Assembly (NCBI GenBank): GCA_002863125.1
Contig: PKEB01000019.1
Location: 62,001 to 126,000 of the forward strand
DNA from: Flavobacteriales bacterium
GTDB taxonomy: Bacteria > Bacteroidota > Bacteroidia > Flavobacteriales_D > Sanyastnellaceae
DNA: 64,000 nt
Direction: 5' to 3'
Shown here: one piece after another, positions 8,671 through 18,133 of the stretch
How positions within the stretch are numbered: the first letter of the stretch is position 1
Layout of the letters: each line of letters begins with the position of its first letter
Position numbers and translations under genes: made by a program
Notes under the pieces: model-generated
The model's input: only the letters and a program-made list of their open reading frames with translations
Told to the model about the DNA's origin: nothing
Databases searched by the model: none

Positions 8671-10431
8671 ATGAAAAACTTCATCCTCACCCTTTCGGTA
8701 ATCGCAGCCCTTCCTGTTTGGGGACAAATCCAACTGGACAACCAGTTTGAAGATTGGAGCGCCATCCCGCACAGCACAAACACCGACGGCGGTCCGTTTG
8801 TAGCGGCTGCAGTGACCAGCAACGCGGACTGGCTTTACCTGCACATCGAGGTCGATCAAGAGGTTGCGCTGGATGAAAATGTCCTACCGAACGACTACAG
8901 AATCCTACTGGACCTGGACGATGACCCTTCTACCGGGGTGGATTATGCCAGCCAAGGACTCGGGGTGGATTTGCTCATCAACCTCGCGACCCGTCAAGCG
9001 ATCCGCTATACCAACGGCTCGGGCATTGAGTCGTTCAACGGAATTGGCATGCGGGCGGCGCCGACATACAGTGGAAATGAGTTTGAATTGGCCTTTGACC
9101 GGGAGTTAACACAGGTGGCAGGAGACGGGGTGCGCGTCAAGTGGTACGACAACGCTGATCAAGTTGGATTCCCTGAGGCAGGCCTTCAACACGCGCTGCT
9201 CGATCCGCCGGATTCCTTTGTTCCTGTGAGCATCGCCCGACCGCCTGGAACACTCAACCGGGTTGCCTTCTGGAACGTCAACAATCGGATGGATGAGCTT
9301 TTCGCCCAGCAGGCGATGAAGCGCATTTTGCAAGCCGTTGACCCGGACATACTCGCCCTGTCGGAAGTGTCCAATGTCAGCGCGGCCTACGTCACCGGAC
9401 TCCTGAATGATTGGCTTCCGCTCGAAGGCGATGCCACCTGGAACGTCGTCAAGGATGATTGGGATTTGATGGTAGCATCCAAGGGCGCCATTCTCTCTTC
9501 CTTCCCGTCGGTCATGCGCCAATTTCCTGCACTTGTTGAGGGCCACCCAGGGTGGGGAGTGCCGCTGCTCATCACGAGCAGCCACCTGAAATGCTGTGGG
9601 GGATCATCAAACGAGGCGCAACGCCAAGCCGAAGCGGACGAATACATGGCCTTCTTGCGGGATGCGATGAACGGCGAGGGGGATTTGGCCCTTGCGCCCA
9701 ACAGCCCCGTCGTCTATGGTGGCGACTTGAACATGGTGGGGCTCGACGACCCGATTTACACCTTGGTCAGTGGAGACATTAGTGACGAAACCACGTATGG
9801 GCCAGATTTCAATCCCGATTGGGATGGAACTGCGCTCACCGAGAAGCCTTTGCTGCAGACCGATCACGGGTTTGATTTTACGTGGATGAGCAGCAACATC
9901 AACTCCGAATGGATGCCCGGTAAGCTCGATTACCTCATCACATCCGACGCCTCCGTCGAATTGATGGCGGGATTTGTGGTGCGCACCGAGGAGATGAGTG
10001 AAGAGCGGCTCTCGGAGCTCGGTTTAGAAGTGGATGACGCGCTGGACGCTTCCGACCACTTTTTGGTGGTGGGCGACCTCGGTTTGGGAGATCTTCTGGG
10101 ATCAGCACCCGACACCGATGAAGATGGCGTCAACGACTACGAGGACAATTGTGCTAATGCCGAAAATCCAGGGCAAGCTGATTTCAATGGCGACGGGATT
10201 GGCGACGCGTGCAGCGATGCCGACGGCGACGGGTTGAGCGATGCGCTTGAAATCAATGTGTACGGCACCGACCCTTTGGACGCTGACAGCGATGGCGACG
10301 GCGTTAACGACGGCCTCGAATTGTGTGTGTGCAGCGCACTGGACCTCTGTCCGGGCGACCTCACCAACGATGCGGTGGTTTCGGTGGCCGACTTGTTGTT
10401 GCTGCTCGGTTTGTTTGGCGCAACCTGCTGA
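8671..10431 (+). CDS. Secreted endonuclease/exonuclease/phosphatase-family protein with calcium repeats and dockerin-like tail
   Basis: A 586-residue protein with a signal peptide (residues 1-19, ending VWGQ). Residues about 20-185 form a beta-rich domain reminiscent of carbohydrate-binding or DOMON-like modules (DWSAIPHSTNTDGG, LDLDDDPSTG). Residues about 190-475 resemble the EEP fold: RVAFWNVNN, DILALSEVSN, VVYGGDLNM, and a terminal ASDHFLVVGDL that supplies the usual catalytic Asp-His. A run of thrombospondin type 3-like Asp-rich repeats follows (DTDEDGVND, DADGDGLSD, DSDGDGVND). The last residues (CPGDLTNDAVVSVADLLLLL, then GLFGATC) look like a single dockerin/EF-hand unit. No T9SS sorting domain is seen. 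The gene ends directly against the convergent large cargo gene. Confidence 0.8.
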   Translation: MKNFILTLSVIAALPVWGQIQLDNQFEDWSAIPHSTNTDGGPFVAAAVTSNADWLYLHIEVDQEVALDENVLPNDYRILLDLDDDPSTGVDYASQGLGVDLLINLATRQAIRYTNGSGIESFNGIGMRAAPTYSGNEFELAFDRELTQVAGDGVRVKWYDNADQVGFPEAGLQHALLDPPDSFVPVSIARPPGTLNRVAFWNVNNRMDELFAQQAMKRILQAVDPDILALSEVSNVSAAYVTGLLNDWLPLEGDATWNVVKDDWDLMVASKGAILSSFPSVMRQFPALVEGHPGWGVPLLITSSHLKCCGGSSNEAQRQAEADEYMAFLRDAMNGEGDLALAPNSPVVYGGDLNMVGLDDPIYTLVSGDISDETTYGPDFNPDWDGTALTEKPLLQTDHGFDFTWMSSNINSEWMPGKLDYLITSDASVELMAGFVVRTEEMSEERLSELGLEVDDALDASDHFLVVGDLGLGDLLGSAPDTDEDGVNDYEDNCANAENPGQADFNGDGIGDACSDADGDGLSDALEINVYGTDPLDADSDGDGVNDGLELCVCSALDLCPGDLTNDAVVSVADLLLLLGLFGATC

Positions 10432-13400
10432 TCAGCGGGCGGCGCGGATGAGTTGAACCGCCTTGACGCCGTTGGGTGTGGTGATGCGCGCCACGTACAC
10501 CCCTGCTGGCCAACCGGAAACATCCAAGTTGAAGCGTGTTTGTTGAGGGGTGTGGGTCGAGAGCATGCGCCCGTCCAAGCCATACAGTTCAATCCGGTTG
10601 ATGGTGGTGTTGGACTCGAACATCACCGCGCCACTTGTTGGGTTGGGCCAAAGTTTGGCTTCAACATCGAGTTCGTCCACTGAGACCACAATGACGTCCA
10701 CCTCCACAACCGCCTGGTCCGCACAGTTGCCGTCCTGGCTGTATGCTGTGAGAATCACATCGTATACCCCTTCCTCGGTATACGTGTGCGTCGGGTTCTC
10801 CTCGTCGCTGGTTCCACCGTCACCAAACGTCCAGTAGTAACTGGAAGCGCCTGTGCTAAGGTTGTCGATTTCAAGATCTCCGTCCAGCAAATTCCAAGGG
10901 GATGTCACTGTAAAGCTCGCATCCACCGGCTCAGTGAGGTCCGACTGGTAACGCGGAGAAATGCGGTAGCCTTCAAAGTGTGGGGCATCAAAGTCCCGCT
11001 GGTCACCAATGCCCGTCACCCCGAACAACCCGATGGGCGGGTCCGTTAAAAACAGGTCCGTATTGGCGTCGATGCGCATGGTGTAAATGTCCCCGCCTGT
11101 CGTGATGTCCACTTCAAAGCTGGGCGCGCTGTTCGTCCATTGCGCGGGGTCCACCAACTCCACACACTTCAATCGGATCACGTGCGATTCCGTGTCTTCG
11201 TTGAGTTCTTGAACGAGTTCCGGCTGCTCCGTCAGGAAGCCTGAGCCTTCATAAATCACGGTGTCTGCAATGATCTGAGTCAATCCGGCGAATTGAGCGA
11301 TGGTCCCCCGGATGCGCAAGCTGTCACCGGGAACCACTTCTTCATAACCAAAATCAGAAAGCGGACTGAAGACATTGATGCCGTGCGTGGAATCAATCAA
11401 CGTGAACTGGAGCCCCGACGGGTAGTCATTCCAACCGTGCGCAATGCCGCGCAGCTCGCAGGACACGCCCAAACTGTCCGTTACACCGGAAACAAAATCG
11501 ACCGAACGGACCGTCGCAATGTCGTATACCGGGTAAGTCAAATCCGACGGTTGAATGTGGATGGTCACGGTGTCAATGAGCAACACCACGTCGCCTGAGG
11601 TGACCTCAATGGCTAATTCCACAAGCTCTTCGCCTTCGGGATCTTCATCGTTGATTGCTGCAAACACGAACGACTGGTCGTTCAAAAGCCCGATGGGAAA
11701 AGAGAATTCCGGCAGCGGGAACACGCCGGGAAAATCCTCCCCTGCGGTCGCTGTTCCACCCACAACGTCCACCACAACGGTCGCGTCCTGCAAGGGATAG
11801 GCCACCTGCATCACCACGTCTACGCCACCGCCCTCAAACACATACAAGTCGGTTGCAGCAAAACCCAGCTCCATATCCGGCGTGCCCGTGCAGGTCGCTG
11901 AATGGTAACCAATGAAGTCGAAGGTGTCTTGGGGGTAAACGTCCCACTGGTACTGTCCTACTTCCCAGTCGGTGCTGCCTTGGGAGACATTGGCTTTTCG
12001 CACCAAGGTGTATTCCGCCATTTCCCCAGCGCCCCCATCCACCGTGAAGGGCGAACCTGGATCCGGCCCAAACTCCCCCATCTGGTCGATGATGACCCCG
12101 TCGTGGTACAGCACGATGACGTCGTTTCCGTTGAACCATGTCACCTGGCTTTCGATGTCCGCCGCCTGATACAGTTCCGGCGCAGCCAGCGCATTCATGA
12201 TCACGAACACGTCATTCGGTTCGATCACCCCTTCCAGCAGCTGGGTATTGGTGGGCTCGGTCGCGCCGTTGTTCCACGTTTCCATGTGGTACCCTTCGAG
12301 GTTGATGGCAATCGGCGACGGATTGTACAGCTCGATGGCTTTGTTGTTGCTGTTGCCCTCGACGTATTCAGAAATGAAGATTTCCTCACAAAAGCTCGCG
12401 CTCTCGCAATCCAGAATTTCCACTTCCAAAAACGAGTTGCTCAAGCTGTCGCATTCGACACCAAGGATGCCATCCAGCGCGCCGCCTGCGTCAAGTGTGG
12501 ACGCCTCAAATCCACCGAGTCCGCTGCTCCCCCAGACTTGGTAAGTTCCTACGCCGAGCTGTGTAAAGTCGTACTGAGGGAATCCCACCGTGTCGAGGAT
12601 AACTTGCGCCTCATCGGTGATGACAAAAATGTACTCGGCGTCCACCGCCTCGGATGTGTACCCAAAGGTGACCGCTGCGTTTTCCATGCCCAAACACCCC
12701 AAGGCTGAAGGTGTGCCGGAAGCGTCTGTCACGTTCCCGCCGTCGCAGGCAGGAGGGTCACACGTCTCACCGATGATTTCGATGGAATTGAATGCAAACG
12801 CGTAGCACCCCTCCCCTTCAATGGCTTCTACGGGTTGTCCAGCCTCCAAGGTGGCGGGAACCAATGGCAGGTCATGCGAAATTCCATAGACCTCCAACAC
12901 GCCGTCTCCCATGCCAGCCACATTGACCGCGGGGCCATCGAACGCGGCGATGATCAATCCGGTTTCGGCATCGGCAACAACCGAAGTAAATGCCGCGTCC
13001 GGAACGTCGTTCGTGTGTGAAAGCTGAATCAGGACCAACTCACTGGCGTCTGTGCACACTTCACTGTTGGCGGAGTTTTGCAACGCAATTTGCCCTCCAT
13101 CACACACCAGCACATTGCTGTAACCCGGCGTGGGCGCCTGCAAAATGAAATCACCCGGGGTCTGCGGAGCGCCTCCGTCGGGGACGCGGGACAAGCTTTG
13201 GTAATCCGCCAAGCCTTCAGCGCTCTCGTTCAATTGAACCCCATTGGGCGTCAACACGTCAAGCAAACTGAGCATGGGCGGTTGGTTGTTTCCGTACACC
13301 ACCGCGTCAAGGAGGTCTTCATCCGTCACCGGTGTTCCATTTGGAAAATTCGCGGCATCCGCATCGTACAGGGCAATTCCCTCCTGGCCCACCTGGAGCC

Positions 13401-13734
13401 AATTCGTTGATTCAATCACCACGTCCGCTTCCGGAAAGCCCGGACCGCCAATCAACAGAAACCCATTGGCGTCGAGCGAGAGCCCGGTCAAATCCACCAC
13501 GAGGTTCGACTGCGCATTGGAACCGTTGTAGATCACCAGCGCATAACCCGAAAGGTCCTCGCCGGGCGCGCCATATAGCTCCACAAATTCCTCGGTATCC
13601 GTTCCCGGACCCGAGGGGTCAAACTCATTGATGACCACTTGTGCCCAGGCCGCAGTTGCAGCCATCAGGGTCAAGAAAAAGGCAAAAAAACCAGATCGAA
13701 TGACCGGTCCAAGGGAGGTGAAAATCGTGCGCAT
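10432..13734 (-). CDS. Large T9SS cargo with lamin-tail and PKD domains
   Basis: An 1100-residue protein. The ATG at 13734 is preferred over an upstream in-frame start because a signal peptide follows (MRTIFTSLGP, hydrophobic core, AWAQ). A lamin-tail domain starts at once (VVINEFDPSGPGTDTEEFVE), and a second occurs mid-protein (IFISEYVEGNSNNKAIELYN). A Calx-beta-like stretch (GGVDVVMQVA, GGTATAGEDF) and an OB-fold-like segment follow, then a PKD domain with YYWTFGDGGTS. The C-terminus is a type A T9SS sorting domain (LWPNPTSGAVMF, YGLDGRMLS, GWPAGVYVARI). Lamin-tail domains frequently accompany secreted nucleases, and the convergent neighbour is nuclease-like. No catalytic domain was recognised within this protein itself. 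Confidence 0.82.
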   Translation of the reverse strand: MRTIFTSLGPVIRSGFFAFFLTLMAATAAWAQVVINEFDPSGPGTDTEEFVELYGAPGEDLSGYALVIYNGSNAQSNLVVDLTGLSLDANGFLLIGGPGFPEADVVIESTNWLQVGQEGIALYDADAANFPNGTPVTDEDLLDAVVYGNNQPPMLSLLDVLTPNGVQLNESAEGLADYQSLSRVPDGGAPQTPGDFILQAPTPGYSNVLVCDGGQIALQNSANSEVCTDASELVLIQLSHTNDVPDAAFTSVVADAETGLIIAAFDGPAVNVAGMGDGVLEVYGISHDLPLVPATLEAGQPVEAIEGEGCYAFAFNSIEIIGETCDPPACDGGNVTDASGTPSALGCLGMENAAVTFGYTSEAVDAEYIFVITDEAQVILDTVGFPQYDFTQLGVGTYQVWGSSGLGGFEASTLDAGGALDGILGVECDSLSNSFLEVEILDCESASFCEEIFISEYVEGNSNNKAIELYNPSPIAINLEGYHMETWNNGATEPTNTQLLEGVIEPNDVFVIMNALAAPELYQAADIESQVTWFNGNDVIVLYHDGVIIDQMGEFGPDPGSPFTVDGGAGEMAEYTLVRKANVSQGSTDWEVGQYQWDVYPQDTFDFIGYHSATCTGTPDMELGFAATDLYVFEGGGVDVVMQVAYPLQDATVVVDVVGGTATAGEDFPGVFPLPEFSFPIGLLNDQSFVFAAINDEDPEGEELVELAIEVTSGDVVLLIDTVTIHIQPSDLTYPVYDIATVRSVDFVSGVTDSLGVSCELRGIAHGWNDYPSGLQFTLIDSTHGINVFSPLSDFGYEEVVPGDSLRIRGTIAQFAGLTQIIADTVIYEGSGFLTEQPELVQELNEDTESHVIRLKCVELVDPAQWTNSAPSFEVDITTGGDIYTMRIDANTDLFLTDPPIGLFGVTGIGDQRDFDAPHFEGYRISPRYQSDLTEPVDASFTVTSPWNLLDGDLEIDNLSTGASSYYWTFGDGGTSDEENPTHTYTEEGVYDVILTAYSQDGNCADQAVVEVDVIVVSVDELDVEAKLWPNPTSGAVMFESNTTINRIELYGLDGRMLSTHTPQQTRFNLDVSGWPAGVYVARITTPNGVKAVQLIRAAR

Positions 13735-13849
13735 GAGAATCGTTGCTACCCGTTGAGGGGAATCAAAAGTACACACATTCCCTTTGACGCCTCTTACGCG
13801 CATGCGAACACACGGTTAAACCCGCGCTGCATCGTAACTTCGCAAGGCT

Positions 13850-16800
13850 ATGGCCCAACGCGGAAGCCTCATCCAAAAGCTCGACGAATTCATCCGAGCA
13901 TATTACCTGAACCAATTGGTGAACGGCGCTTTGCGATCGTTGGCAGTGCTGGTGTGTGCGGGGATTGGGTTTGCTTTGGTGGAGTCGATCGGGCGCTTCG
14001 GCATTGCCGGGCGAACCGTGCTGTTCTGGACGTTGCTGGGCGGCAGTGCTGTTTTGCTATCGGTGTGGTTGGTGGTCCCTCTGCTCAAGTGGGCGCGCAT
14101 TGGAAAGGGGTTGTCGCACGAGGAAGCCAGCGCATTGATTGGGCAGCATTTCCCGGAAATCAGCGACCGCTTGTTGAACGTTCTTCAGCTCCAGCGGCAG
14201 TTAGGAGCAGGGTCGCGTCCCACAGATACTTCGTTGCTGGAAGCGTCCATTGAAGAGCGGACGTCTGCTTTGCAGCCTGTGGCGTTTAAACGCGCCATTG
14301 ATTGGGAGAAAAGCAAGGGGTTGTTGCGGTACGCCCTCCCCGTATTGGCCATCGCGTCAGGGTTGTGGGTTTGGAGCCCCGCCTTGGTCAAGGAGCCCGC
14401 GGGCCGAATCCTTGCGCACCGCCAAGATTTTGTCCCTCCTCCCCCTTTCTCATTCGTGGTTGAAGACGAGCTAAAGGTGCCCGCAATGCAGCCGTTCACG
14501 TTAACAGCTACAACTGTGGGCGACCTGGTTCCGGATGTGGTCATGGTGGAAGTGGGCGAAAGCCGGTACCGCATGGAGCGCGTTGGGCCCTCCTTCCAGC
14601 ACACGTTTCCGCTGGTGCGGGAGGACATTTCATTTCGCTTGACGGGTGGTGGTGTCGCTTCTTCAATGTACCGCTTGGTTGCTTTGCCCGTACCGACGTT
14701 AGTGGGATTGGAGGTCACAACCACCCCGCCGGCATACACCGGTTTGCCCAGCGAAACGCTGGTGGACATCGGCAACCTCCGTGTTCCGGAAGGCACAACC
14801 ATCGAATGGGCCGTCCGAAGCACCGACACCGACTCCCTGCGGATTGTGGCGCCTGGTCAACCTTCACCAGTGCTGCAGGGCGCTGCGGGGGTGTTCACGA
14901 GTACACTGCACGCCACAGCGAGTGGTCCGTATTGGCTCGTGCCAACCAACCAAGCCGTCGGCGCCTTGGATTCCCTGCGGTACTACCTTCAGGTGCTCGC
15001 CGACCAACCCCCGCGCATCAGCGCGTCAGAGCGAATCGATTCCACTGCTCAGTCCATCCGGTACTTCAACGGTGAGGTGTCGGACGACTATGGATTCAGC
15101 CGGCTCACGTTTGCTTACCAATGGTTGGAGATCGGTGAGCGTCCCGAGGAACTATTTGTCGCTGAAACCCCCGACCTCAACACCACCACCCGAATTCCAA
15201 TGGATGCGCCCAGTGGGCGGTCCGACAGGTTTTTCTTTGAGTGGTCCCTCGCGGAGCTGGGCATTGTACAGGGAGATGTGCTCGAATACTGGTTTGAGGT
15301 GTGGGACAACGACCGCATCCACGGACCTAAGATGGCGCGATCTACCCCACGCACCTTTGCCCCACCTTCGGAGTTGGACATCCGCGAAGAGCGCGACCAA
15401 ACCAACGCCGACATCGAAGAACAGATGCGGCAAGCGCGCGAAAGCGCCGCAGAACTGCGCGAGGAAATGGAGGAGCTCCGCCGGCAGCTGGCAGAAGACT
15501 CGGAGATCGATTGGAAGGACGAGCGGGCCATGGAGGAGCTAATGAAAAAACAGGAAGAGCTCCGCGAGAACCTCGAACAACTGCAGCAACAAAACAGCGA
15601 AAAAGACAAGCGCGCCAACGAGTTCAGTCCAGAAGAAGAGCGCATCCTTGAAAAGCAAGAACAACTCCAAGAGCTGATGGAGCAGGTCATGAGCGATGAG
15701 CTTAAGGAGATGTACGAAGAGATGCAGCGGCTCATGGATGAAATGGATCCAGAAGCCTTGGAGCAGATTCAGGAGCAGCTCGAAAACATGCAGGTCGACC
15801 AGGAGTCGTTGGAAAAGGAGTTGGACCGCGCGCTCGAGCAATTCAAACAGCTGGAATACGAGGTGAAAATGGAAGAAGCCATTGAAGACCTCAAGGAACT
15901 TGCTGAAAAACAGGAAGAACTCGCGGAAAAAACACGCAATGAGGAAAGTCCCAGCGACAGCCTCAAAGCGGAGCAAGACGCTTTGAACAAGGGGTTTGAA
16001 GAAATCCAAGAGCGCTTGGACCAGTTGGACAAAGACAACCAAGAACTCGAAAACCCGAACGCCACGATGGACCGCGCCGAAGAGAGCGAATCCATCGAAC
16101 AGAAAATGAACGAAAGCTCCGATCGTTTAGAGCAAGAAAAAAACAAAAAAGCCTCCCAGCAGCAGCAGCAAGCGGCGGATGAAATGCAGCAGATGGCGGA
16201 GCAGATGGAAAGCATGATGCAGCAACAAAGCGAGGAGTCCTTGGAGATCGACATGGACGCCTTGCGGGCATTGCTCGAAAACATCATCGACCTGTCGTTT
16301 GACGAGGAGGGGTTGATGGAGGCATTGCGAACCACGAGCGACAACGACCCAGCTTACGTGCTCCACGGACAAACCCAGCGCCGGCTCAAGGACGACGCGC
16401 GCATGGTAGAAGACTCTTTGTTTGAACTGAGCTTGCGCATCCCGCAGCTGGCCCCCGCAGTCAACCGAGAAATTGGCCTCATCAACCACCACATGGAACT
16501 CGCGTTGGGCGGCTTCGGGGACCGAGAAACCGACCAGATCACCAGCAACCAGCAATACGTCATGACCAGCTTCAACAACCTCGCCTTGATGTTGGACGAC
16601 GCGCTGCAGCAGATGCAACAGGACATGGCCCAAAAACAACCAGGGAACGGCAATTGCGAAAACCCGGGAGGCAATGGGCAACCGAAGCCATCTCCAAGTG
16701 CAGGAGACCTGAAAAAAATGCAGCAATCCCTCAGCGACCGGTTGCAAAAAATGAAAGAGCAAATGGGTGAAGGGGCCAATGCCGGCCGCGACGGTCGCCA

Positions 16801-17269
16801 GCAACGGCAGCTCAGCAAGGAGCTGGCACAGATGGCCGCACGGCAAGCGGCACTTCGCCAAATGGCTGAGAAGAAGGCGCAGGAACTCAACGCCGACGGC
16901 TCCGGCGACGGCACACAAATGAGCGACATCGCCAAAGAGATGGAGGAAATCGAGCGCGACCTGGTCAACAAAGACGTGACCCTCGAGACCCTCGAGCGCC
17001 AACAAGAACTGATGGTCCGTTTACTGGAAGCAGAAAAAGCGGAGATGACGCGGGGGGAAGACGACAAGCGCAAATCCACCACCGGCAACCAAAACCTCGC
17101 CATCACCCCTGCCCCACTCCTGGAATACCTCGACCAAAAAGCGCGTGAAGCTGAATGGTTACGAACAATTCCACTTGAATTGCAGGGGTATTACCGGGAC
17201 CGAGTCAACGATTATTTCAATAATTTGGACGACACAAAGCCCACCCTCGAGCTTCAACCCGAACGCTAG
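13850..17269 (+). CDS. DUF4175-family membrane protein with long coiled coil
   Basis: An 1139-residue protein typical of Bacteroidota. Two transmembrane helices lie near the N-terminus (about residues 27-85) and a third at about 155-175. A beta-rich extracytoplasmic region follows to about residue 500. Then comes a very long Glu/Gln-rich coiled coil (about 510-840) with a KKASQQQQQAADEMQQMAEQ stretch, a segment with LSLRIPQLAPAV, a second helical part, and a basic-acidic C-terminus. No enzymatic motif is seen. It leads an operon with an anti-sigma-type ATPase (5-base gap), ybeY and mnmG. This neighbourhood suggests a conserved housekeeping, possibly envelope-linked, role that is not established. 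Confidence 0.83.
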   Translation: MAQRGSLIQKLDEFIRAYYLNQLVNGALRSLAVLVCAGIGFALVESIGRFGIAGRTVLFWTLLGGSAVLLSVWLVVPLLKWARIGKGLSHEEASALIGQHFPEISDRLLNVLQLQRQLGAGSRPTDTSLLEASIEERTSALQPVAFKRAIDWEKSKGLLRYALPVLAIASGLWVWSPALVKEPAGRILAHRQDFVPPPPFSFVVEDELKVPAMQPFTLTATTVGDLVPDVVMVEVGESRYRMERVGPSFQHTFPLVREDISFRLTGGGVASSMYRLVALPVPTLVGLEVTTTPPAYTGLPSETLVDIGNLRVPEGTTIEWAVRSTDTDSLRIVAPGQPSPVLQGAAGVFTSTLHATASGPYWLVPTNQAVGALDSLRYYLQVLADQPPRISASERIDSTAQSIRYFNGEVSDDYGFSRLTFAYQWLEIGERPEELFVAETPDLNTTTRIPMDAPSGRSDRFFFEWSLAELGIVQGDVLEYWFEVWDNDRIHGPKMARSTPRTFAPPSELDIREERDQTNADIEEQMRQARESAAELREEMEELRRQLAEDSEIDWKDERAMEELMKKQEELRENLEQLQQQNSEKDKRANEFSPEEERILEKQEQLQELMEQVMSDELKEMYEEMQRLMDEMDPEALEQIQEQLENMQVDQESLEKELDRALEQFKQLEYEVKMEEAIEDLKELAEKQEELAEKTRNEESPSDSLKAEQDALNKGFEEIQERLDQLDKDNQELENPNATMDRAEESESIEQKMNESSDRLEQEKNKKASQQQQQAADEMQQMAEQMESMMQQQSEESLEIDMDALRALLENIIDLSFDEEGLMEALRTTSDNDPAYVLHGQTQRRLKDDARMVEDSLFELSLRIPQLAPAVNREIGLINHHMELALGGFGDRETDQITSNQQYVMTSFNNLALMLDDALQQMQQDMAQKQPGNGNCENPGGNGQPKPSPSAGDLKKMQQSLSDRLQKMKEQMGEGANAGRDGRQQRQLSKELAQMAARQAALRQMAEKKAQELNADGSGDGTQMSDIAKEMEEIERDLVNKDVTLETLERQQELMVRLLEAEKAEMTRGEDDKRKSTTGNQNLAITPAPLLEYLDQKAREAEWLRTIPLELQGYYRDRVNDYFNNLDDTKPTLELQPER

Positions 17270-17274
17270 GCATT

Positions 17275-17694
17275 ATGATTGAGACCATGCACAAATTGGA
17301 ATTTGCTTCCCAGCCGGAGAACATTGCGATCATTGAGCGTTTGATCGATGAAATTCGAGACAACAACGCGTTCGATGACGAGTGCTATGGCGACGTATTG
17401 ATCGCTATGACGGAGGCCGTCAACAACGCCATCGTCCACGGCAACAAATTGCAAGACGACAAAACCGTTGTCGTTGAATACGAATTGCAGGCGCGCAACC
17501 TCTACTTCAAAATCACCGACCAAGGCGCGGGCTTTGACTTCGAAAACGTTCCCGACCCCACCTCACCCGAGAACATCGAAAAGCCCAATGGGCGCGGTGT
17601 TTTCCTCATGCGCAGCCTCGCTGATGAGTGCTCGTTTGACGACGATGGTCGCATTGTCGAGCTGACCTTCAACGACGTATTCGCGGCGTCCTAA
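17275..17694 (+). CDS. HATPase_c_2 (RsbW/anti-sigma-type) ATP-binding protein
   Basis: A 139-residue single-domain protein of the GHKL ATPase superfamily. It contains the N box MTEAVNNAIVHGN, the G1 box ITDQGAGFDF and the G2-like PNGRGVFLMRSLADE, in the spacing of anti-sigma serine kinases such as RsbW and SpoIIAB. No sensor or dimerisation His segment is present, so it is not a two-component kinase. In other bacteria such proteins phosphorylate an STAS-domain antagonist and release a sigma factor; no STAS or sigma gene is adjacent here. It is the second gene of the DUF4175-ybeY-mnmG operon. The start at 17275 (ATG) is 5 bases after the preceding stop; a second in-frame ATG lies three codons later. 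Confidence 0.87.
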   Translation: MIETMHKLEFASQPENIAIIERLIDEIRDNNAFDDECYGDVLIAMTEAVNNAIVHGNKLQDDKTVVVEYELQARNLYFKITDQGAGFDFENVPDPTSPENIEKPNGRGVFLMRSLADECSFDDDGRIVELTFNDVFAAS

Positions 17695-17704
17695 CCCCCT
17701 ACCC

Positions 17705-18133
17705 TTGGCATTCCAATTTCACAATGCCGACCACGCTTTTCGGTGCCCCAACCGACGCAAAATCCGAGCGTGGATTCACGATTTTGCGGCTGCGCACGGC
17801 AAAACCATTGGTGAACTTGCTGTCGTGTTCTGCTCGGACGATTACCTGCTCGAGGTGAACAAAACCCACCTGCAGCACGATTACTACACCGACATCATCA
17901 CGTTTGACTACTGCGAGGCGGATGAAATCGCGGGAGATCTGATGCTTTCAGTCGACCGCATCAAAGCCAACGCACAAACCCACAATCAGTTGTTTTTCAA
18001 TGAGTTACTTCGTGTAATCATCCATGGACACCTGCACCTTGTCGGGTACAAGGACAAAACAAACGCCGAGCAAAAAACCATGCGCAACCAGGAAGATCAT
18101 TGGATTGCGCGCTACTACGAACGCTACACATGA
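17705..18133 (+). CDS. ybeY: YbeY-family endoribonuclease (rRNA maturation)
   Basis: A 142-residue metal-dependent RNase involved in 16S rRNA 3' processing and ribosome quality control. The core motif is ELLRVIIHGHLHLVGYKD. The first two histidines of the usual H-x3-H-x5-H zinc site are present, and the third position is Asp, as I recall for other Bacteroidota homologues. The upstream DIITFDY segment is also typical. The gene starts with TTG at 17705; no in-frame ATG precedes the conserved LAFQFHN start. The stop overlaps the mnmG start by 4 bases (ATGA), a linkage common in this phylum. Confidence 0.88.
   Translation: MAFQFHNADHAFRCPNRRKIRAWIHDFAAAHGKTIGELAVVFCSDDYLLEVNKTHLQHDYYTDIITFDYCEADEIAGDLMLSVDRIKANAQTHNQLFFNELLRVIIHGHLHLVGYKDKTNAEQKTMRNQEDHWIARYYERYT

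Noticed and set aside
13735-13803. Upstream extension of the lamin-tail cargo
   Set aside because: The 23 extra residues precede a proper signal peptide at 13734; a signal peptide must be N-terminal.
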